Positions 6,229 through 9,636 of a stretch of DNA of 9,636 bases are shown piece after piece. Every line of letters begins with the position of its first letter. The first letter of the stretch is position 1. Location: the NCBI GenBank assembly GCA_009692985.1, contig SHYF01000052.1, positions 1 through 9,636 on the forward strand. The letters run 5' to 3'. The stretch is from Dehalococcoidia bacterium (GTDB lineage: Bacteria > Chloroflexota > Dehalococcoidia > Lucifugimonadales > SHYF01). The notes under the pieces were generated by a model. The model had not been told where the DNA came from. It made no database searches and saw only the letters and a list, made by a program, of their open reading frames with translations. The translations under genes were made by a program, and so were the position numbers.

Positions 6229-7209
6229 GTGGCTATATCTGTATATGACTTGAAGAAACAAATCAACGGGTTCTTGGGGCCACATGCCGCCTTCCTCTTC
6301 CCTGGTCAGGGGTCTCAGGAAGTGGGAATGGGGAAGGATCTGTTCGAGAAGTCCGCTGCAGCGCGCCACGTTTTTGAGGAAGCCGACCAGGCCCTGGGCT
6401 TCCCTCTCACTCATCTCATGTTCGAAGGGCCGTCGGAAGAGCTGATGCGCACAATCAACTCGCAGCCCGCGATTCTGACTGTCAGCCTGGCATGTCTGGC
6501 CGCAGCCGAAGAGGAAGTGGGTGAACCACTGGGGCGTCACGTACGGTTCGTGGCGGGCCACAGCCTGGGAGAATACTCCGCTCTGGCCGCGGCGGGTGTC
6601 CTGGAAACTTCCGAGGTCGTATGGTTGGTGCGGGAGAGAGGCCGCGTAATGCAAGAGGCCTGCGACCAGGTTCCTGGAAGCATGGCCGCCATTTTGGGCC
6701 TGGAAGAGACAGCGATAAGGGAGATCTGCAGGGAAACCGGCACCCAGGTTGCCAACATAAACGCGCCAGGCCAGATTGTCATTAGCGGCGAGAGCGAGGG
6801 GGTGGCTAGGGCCATAGATCTGGCTAAAGAACGCGGAGCCAAGCGCGCCATACCACTATCCGTGAGCGGTGCTTTTCATTCCTATCTAATGGCGCCGGCC
6901 CTCAACGACATGATAAAGGCGCTGGATGCTGTCCACTTTCGCAATCCGGTGACGCCTGTCATAGCCAACTGCACATCCAAGCCACTGACCTCTGCTACAG
7001 ATGTAAAGGAAGAGCTGGTCCAGCAGTTGTGCGGGTGTGTGCGATGGCGTGACGGCATAGCTTGCATGACGGAGGCCGGCGTTACCAGCTTCGTTGAGTT
7101 CGGTCAAGGGCGAGTCCTCAGCGGCATGGTCAAGCGCATTGCGGACGACGCCCACATAGCAAATGTCAACGGCATAGAATCGGCTCACAGCCTCCTTGGC
7201 GGAAGCTAG
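6229..7209 (+). CDS. fabD: Malonyl-CoA:ACP transacylase
   Basis: The 326-residue cytoplasmic enzyme transfers malonyl from CoA to the acyl carrier protein for type II fatty acid synthesis. AFLFPGQGSQ (21-30) is the N-terminal signature. GHSLGE (110-115) holds the nucleophile Ser112. Arg137 in RERGRVMQ corresponds to the malonyl-carboxylate-binding Arg117 of E. coli FabD. VANINAPGQIVISG and GAFHS (His217, partner of the serine) follow, with FVEFGQGRVLSGMVKRI near the end; GQG replaces the more usual GPG. The start is GTG at 6229, six bases after TTAGGAG. It gives about 17 residues before the usual beginning of the family, and no later in-frame start has a ribosome binding site. The ACP gene two places downstream encodes its acceptor substrate. 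Confidence 0.96.
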   Translation: MAISVYDLKKQINGFLGPHAAFLFPGQGSQEVGMGKDLFEKSAAARHVFEEADQALGFPLTHLMFEGPSEELMRTINSQPAILTVSLACLAAAEEEVGEPLGRHVRFVAGHSLGEYSALAAAGVLETSEVVWLVRERGRVMQEACDQVPGSMAAILGLEETAIREICRETGTQVANINAPGQIVISGESEGVARAIDLAKERGAKRAIPLSVSGAFHSYLMAPALNDMIKALDAVHFRNPVTPVIANCTSKPLTSATDVKEELVQQLCGCVRWRDGIACMTEAGVTSFVEFGQGRVLSGMVKRIADDAHIANVNGIESAHSLLGGS

Positions 7210-7264
7210 GGAAGGTGGGGCGTCGGTCTTGTGGTAGCAGCGCGTTCTTTACCAGAGGGGTTGC

Positions 7265-7705
7265 ATGGGTGCCAGCGGTCAGCGTGATGCTCGGCGACAG
7301 GCGCGGCGGGCTCTCCTTCAAACGCTTTACGAAGTGGACTCTTCTGGGCATACCCTGGATGATACGCTGCCCTGGGTGTTGGAGCGAACGCGGTTCAACA
7401 AGGTGACTCGTGCCTTTGTCCAGCAGCTTGCCGCTCAGGTGATGGCCCACGTACAAGAGATAGATAAGGAGATCCAACGGCATGCCCCTGCCTGGCCGGT
7501 GAAGCAGTTGTCCGTGGTAGACAGGAACATTCTCCGAGTTGCTATTTATGAGATGAAACTGGCCAAGGATACGCCACCTAAGGTTGCCATCAACGAAGCG
7601 GTGGAGCTGGCAAAGCACTTCGGCGGTGATGGTTCGCAGAGGTTTGTTAATGGAGTCCTGGGCGCTGTGATGAAAGAGATGGAGGCCCAGGCAGTTACAC
7701 AGTAA
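7265..7705 (+). CDS. nusB: Transcription antitermination factor NusB
   Basis: The 146-residue, all-helical RNA-binding protein has the NusB landmarks: [20 protein letters not shown] near the N-terminus, [13 protein letters not shown] in the middle, and [31 protein letters not shown] at the end. NusB binds boxA RNA with NusE (S10) to keep RNA polymerase from terminating early in rRNA operons. The ATG at 7265 follows GAGGGG at good distance and gives the standard length. It lies 55 bases after fabD and 34 bases before acpP on the same strand, so it is probably part of the same transcript. This place is often taken by fabG in other bacteria. Confidence 0.94.
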   Translation: MGASGQRDARRQARRALLQTLYEVDSSGHTLDDTLPWVLERTRFNKVTRAFVQQLAAQVMAHVQEIDKEIQRHAPAWPVKQLSVVDRNILRVAIYEMKLAKDTPPKVAINEAVELAKHFGGDGSQRFVNGVLGAVMKEMEAQAVTQ

Positions 7706-7739
7706 CCACCATGAACGTCAGAGGAACGGGGGTGTACCA

Positions 7740-8000
7740 GTGGCCACAGTGTTGGAACGAGTACAGAAGATTGTAGCCGACAGGCTGGGAGCAGACGAAG
7801 AGAGCGTGGTGCCAGGGGCATCGTTCACCGATGACCTCAACGCCGATTCTCTGGACCTGGTGGAGTTGATCATGGCCCTTGAAGAGGAGTTCTCTCAAGA
7901 AGGCCAGCAGTTGGAGATCCCCGACGAAGATGCGGAGAAGATTACTACGGTACAGCAAGCCGTGGACTACCTGAATGCAAAAGGAGTCCACGACTCCTAG
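7740..8000 (+). CDS. acpP: Acyl carrier protein
   Basis: The 86-residue acidic protein carries growing acyl chains on a phosphopantetheine arm. The attachment serine is Ser37 in [19 protein letters not shown], followed by [19 protein letters not shown]. Compared with E. coli ACP, about five extra residues (within SQEGQQL) lie between helices II and III. The start is GTG at 7740, preceded by GGGGGTG at about six bases; the N-terminus [17 protein letters not shown] then matches the family. FabD, two genes upstream, loads it with malonyl. AGGAGTC-CAC-GACTCCT forms a perfect hairpin over the last codons and part of the stop codon, with no T-run after it. Confidence 0.96.
   Translation: MATVLERVQKIVADRLGADEESVVPGASFTDDLNADSLDLVELIMALEEEFSQEGQQLEIPDEDAEKITTVQQAVDYLNAKGVHDS
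7982..7998 (+). other. Perfect 7-bp stem-loop at the end of acpP
   Basis: AGGAGTC and GACTCCT flank CAC and reach into the TAG stop codon. It may stabilise the 3' end of the operon transcript or weaken readthrough. It lacks the T-run of an intrinsic terminator, so it is not called one. Confidence 0.45.
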
Positions 8001-8019
8001 CGGTTGTAGAAAAACGGGG

Positions 8020-8141
8020 AGCGCAGAGGGGCGAAGCCCATTTGGCTGGAGTCTGAGAGTGTACCTCAGATACAAATCCTCCCCTTCCTGGCAAAGAAAG
8101 GGGCCAGAGACATGGGCGAAAGAGTATTTCGGCATCCTGCT
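8020..8141. repeat. Repeat family B, copy 2 (three successive hairpins)
   Basis: The same order of elements as copy 1 is seen. Hairpin 1 is GGGC-GAA-GCCC (8029-8039). Hairpin 2 is TCTGAG, seven bases, CTCAGA (8052-8070). Hairpin 3 is CCCCTT paired with AAGGGG, with one inner mismatch (8081-8103), then the tail GGGCGAAAGAGTATTTC. Hairpin 2 has the same total length (19 bases) as in copy 1. A G-C pair in copy 1 is an A-T pair here at the fifth position of the stem. It lies between acpP and the promoter of the next operon. Confidence 0.8.
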
Positions 8142-8182
8142 GGTGGCTGTCTGAATAATCCAAGGCCGGTGGCTAGCCTGCC

Positions 8183-8207
8183 ATTGTTGACCACATTGGT
8201 CAACAAT
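8183..8207. promoter_or_regulatory. Perfect 11+11 base palindrome, probable operator
   Basis: ATTGTTGACCA and TGGTCAACAAT are perfect inverted copies around CAT. The left arm contains the putative -35 box TTGACC of the promoter for the SufT-like/Mrp operon. The size, symmetry and position are those of a binding site for a dimeric repressor. No regulator gene is visible in the window and the regulator family cannot be assigned. Confidence 0.7.
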
Positions 8208-8217
8208 ATGCTACAAT
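8187..8217 (+). promoter_or_regulatory. Promoter of the SufT-like/Mrp operon
   Basis: TTGACC (five of six) and TACAAT (five of six) are separated by 19 bases, two more than ideal, which is compatible with a regulated promoter. The -35 box is inside the palindrome. The leader to the ATG at 8260 is about 35 bases. Confidence 0.5.
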
Positions 8218-8259
8218 CTTGACAGTGGTAACAAGCTAGACTGTATCAGGGGGTGGAGC

Positions 8260-8574
8260 ATGACCCAAGCGGTAAAGATTACCAGGGAACAGGTGCTGGT
8301 GAAGCTGAAAGAGGTCTACGACCCGGAGATTCCAGTTAATGTGGTAGACCTGGGCCTGATATACGACGTGCGGGTCAGCGACAAGAACGAGGTGTACGTT
8401 CAGATGACACTTACCGCCGCAGGCTGCGGCATGGGGCCATACATTGCTCAGCAAGCGGAATGGTCTATCTCTGAGCTGGAGGGAGTGGAGGATGCCACGG
8501 TGGAGATGGTCTTTGATCCGCCCTGGTCTCCAGACCTGATCACGGAAGAAGGCAAGCAGCTTCTGGGCATGTAG
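8260..8574 (+). CDS. SufT/MIP18-like iron-sulfur assembly protein (DUF59)
   Basis: The 104-residue protein is a single DUF59 (MIP18/PaaD-like) domain. DPEIPVNVVDLGLIYDV (21-37) is the defining motif. MTLTAAGCGMGPYIA follows, with the conserved Cys56, and FDPPWSPDLITEEGKQLLGM closes it, as in SufT-type proteins. Members help mature or insert iron-sulfur clusters; bacterial SufT works beside the Suf system. The common GCP at the cysteine is GCG here. The ATG follows a GGGGGTGGAG stretch. The Mrp-type ATPase gene starts 31 bases downstream. In many bacteria a DUF59 domain is fused to the N-terminus of Mrp, so the pair probably works as one system. It is the first gene after the palindromic operator. 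Confidence 0.9.
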   Translation: MTQAVKITREQVLVKLKEVYDPEIPVNVVDLGLIYDVRVSDKNEVYVQMTLTAAGCGMGPYIAQQAEWSISELEGVEDATVEMVFDPPWSPDLITEEGKQLLGM

Positions 8575-8605
8575 ATAGGCTGGGCCTTTTCCTTAGGATG
8601 AGCCT

Positions 8606-9439
8606 ATGACTGAAGAACGGAAGGAACGTCCCCAGAGCCCCCAGGATAAGGCAAAACTGGAGGCTCTCAAGCGTAGTTGGGCGCAGAAAAGGGAAATGAC
8701 AGACCGCCTGAGCCACATCAAGACCAAAATAGGGGTGTACAGTGGCAAAGGCGGAGTTGGCAAGACCACAGTGGCGGTGAACCTGGCTGTTACCCTGGCC
8801 CAGAAGGGTTACCGAGTGGGCCTCATGGACGCTGACATAGACTGCCCCAACGTCGTTAAAGTGATAGCAGCCACTCAGCCCTCTACCCATGAGGATGGCA
8901 AGTTCATTCCTGCGGAGGCCTTTGGCGTTAAGGTTATGTCTATGGCCTTCTTCCAGCAGAACGAGGAGGAGGCAATAATCTGGCGAGGGCCCATGGTCCA
9001 CAACGCGATAAACCAGTTCCTACAGACCACCGACTGGGGAGACCTGGACTTTTTAGTTGTTGACCTGCCGCCCGGGACATCGGATGCGCCCCTGACTGTG
9101 ATGCAGACTATGAGTCTGGACGGGTTCATAGTGGTGACCACGCCTCAGGTGCTGGCCAAGCTGGACGCCAAACGCTCTCTCAACATGATAAGGAAGTTGA
9201 ACGTAAACATTCTGGGTATTGTGGAGAACATGTCTGGCGATATGTTTGGCTCCGGTGCTGGGGAGGAGCTGGCCAAAGAGACGGACACGCCTTTTCTGGG
9301 CCGGCTGGAGCTACGCCGGGAGTACCGGGATGGCTCGCGCCCCACGGTGCTATTGAGCAAGAAGGTTGGCCAGGAGTACGACCATATAATAGGCAACGTT
9401 CTGCCACGCCTGGAGGCTTTGAAGCAACCTGCCGCTTGA
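8606..9439 (+). CDS. Mrp/NBP35-family P-loop ATPase lacking the CXXC motif
   Basis: The 277-residue protein is an Mrp (ApbC/NBP35) family ATPase of the SIMIBI class. A charged helical N-terminus (1-38) precedes the deviant Walker A SGKGGVGKTT (46-55). Further landmarks are LMDADIDCPNV (73-83), IIWRGPMVHNAINQFL, the Walker B region FLVVDLPPGTSD (149-160) and VTTPQVLAKLDAKRSLNM. Relatives have a CPxC pair after VENMS that binds a shared [4Fe-4S] cluster across the dimer. Here the text is VENMSGDMFGSGAGEEL and the cysteine segment is missing; Cys80 is the only cysteine. Cluster carrying in the classical manner is therefore unlikely, although ATPase function looks intact. The ATG follows AGGA at a suitable distance. 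It is co-directional with the DUF59 gene 31 bases upstream, and an intrinsic terminator follows. Confidence 0.9.
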   Translation: MTEERKERPQSPQDKAKLEALKRSWAQKREMTDRLSHIKTKIGVYSGKGGVGKTTVAVNLAVTLAQKGYRVGLMDADIDCPNVVKVIAATQPSTHEDGKFIPAEAFGVKVMSMAFFQQNEEEAIIWRGPMVHNAINQFLQTTDWGDLDFLVVDLPPGTSDAPLTVMQTMSLDGFIVVTTPQVLAKLDAKRSLNMIRKLNVNILGIVENMSGDMFGSGAGEELAKETDTPFLGRLELRREYRDGSRPTVLLSKKVGQEYDHIIGNVLPRLEALKQPAA

Positions 9440-9461
9440 TGAAGGCGACTGGCTAGCCCTA

Positions 9462-9636
9462 CTAGGAGAACGGCTCCCTGCGCAGGGGGCCGTTTTGTTT
9501 GATACTGTCCACCACGTACTGGCCGGCGGCGAAGGCCTCGGACCGGTGTAGGGACGCCACGGCCGTCGCCGCATCGAAGGCGTTGCCACCAACGGCCATC
9601 GCTGCTAAAATTACCATAGATACCTGTCCATTCTTG
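9462..9636 (-). CDS. moaE: MoaE-like protein, C-terminal end (partial)
   Basis: A minus-strand frame enters from the right edge and stops at TAG (9464-9462) after 57 visible residues. The end, LHRSEAFAAGQYVVDSIKQNGPLRREPFS, resembles the C-terminus of MoaE, the catalytic subunit of molybdopterin synthase (SAHRSSAFEAGQFIMDYLK in E. coli), which transfers sulfur to make molybdopterin. The Lys in DSIK would match the first active-site lysine. The second, in the family pattern WKKE/WKRE, appears as Arg in LRRE. The part before HR (AVGGNAFDAATAVAS) is less typical and faintly resembles gamma-glutamyltransferase. With only the last third visible, the call is tentative. The last codons overlap the plus-strand terminator. 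Confidence 0.5.
   Translation of the reverse strand, partial: KNGQVSMVILAAMAVGGNAFDAATAVASLHRSEAFAAGQYVVDSIKQNGPLRREPFS
9469..9500 (+). terminator. Intrinsic terminator after the Mrp gene
   Basis: AACGGC, T, CCCTG pair with CAGGG, G, GCCGTT around a CG loop, giving a 12-bp stem with one T-G wobble. It is followed by TTGTTT. It lies 30 bases after the Mrp stop codon and inside the last codons of the convergent minus-strand gene. Confidence 0.85.

Noticed and set aside
4641..8141. CRISPR-like interpretation of the repeated elements
   Set aside because: There are only two diverged copies 3.4 kb apart, with genes between them, no regular spacers and no cas genes.
9514..9636. Gamma-glutamyltransferase-like reading of the GGNAFDAATAVA segment
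   Set aside because: The residues after it (HRSEAFAAGQYVVDSIK and a stop soon after) fit the end of MoaE much better than the middle of that enzyme.

Overview
The window is a gene-dense bacterial segment of fairly high GC with compact operons, sigma70-like promoters and purine-rich ribosome binding sites. The fatty-acid, ribosomal and iron-sulfur genes, a cobalamin-binding mutase subunit and two dispersed hairpin repeat families would fit an uncultured Chloroflexota (Dehalococcoidia-like) genome. That assignment rests on gene style and remembered repeat types only and is tentative.

Left part (1-2439, minus strand): a proton-translocating NAD(P) transhydrogenase locus. pntA1 (soluble NAD(H)-binding alpha part) overlaps by ATGA with a second gene that reads without a stop to the left edge. 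That second gene encodes the alpha membrane part fused to the beta subunit, with an additional membrane span at the fusion point. The next 413 bases (2440-2852) hold no convincing gene but contain a perfect palindrome and a good promoter facing right.

Middle-left (2853-4835, plus strand): a zinc-independent quinone oxidoreductase gene broken by a small frameshifting deletion, then a small YdcZ/DUF606 membrane transporter lying between two identical 45-base repeats, then a 413-base intergenic stretch rich in hairpins. This stretch holds repeat family A and the first copy of a three-hairpin repeat, family B. A stand-alone cobalamin-binding subunit of the methylmalonyl-CoA mutase type follows at 4836-5264 behind its own promoter.

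Middle-right (5301-8000, plus strand): a textbook promoter (TTGACA-N17-TATAGT) opens a probable operon yceD, rpmF (L32), fabD, nusB, acpP. It combines ribosome biogenesis, transcription antitermination and the malonyl loading and carrier steps of type II fatty acid synthesis. plsX, fabH, fabG and fabF are not in the window. Family B copy 2 follows acpP.

Right part (8183-9636): a promoter overlapped by a perfect 11+11 base palindrome drives a SufT/MIP18-like (DUF59) gene and an Mrp-family ATPase that lacks the family's CXXC motif. The pair ends at a strong intrinsic terminator. The terminator lies inside the last codons of a convergent minus-strand gene whose 57 visible residues resemble the C-terminus of MoaE.

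No tRNA, rRNA, CRISPR array, transposase or phage gene was seen. The most unusual items are the fused transhydrogenase subunit, the diverged three-hairpin repeats with a compensatory base change, the transporter bracketed by direct repeats, and the split Mrp system under a palindromic operator.
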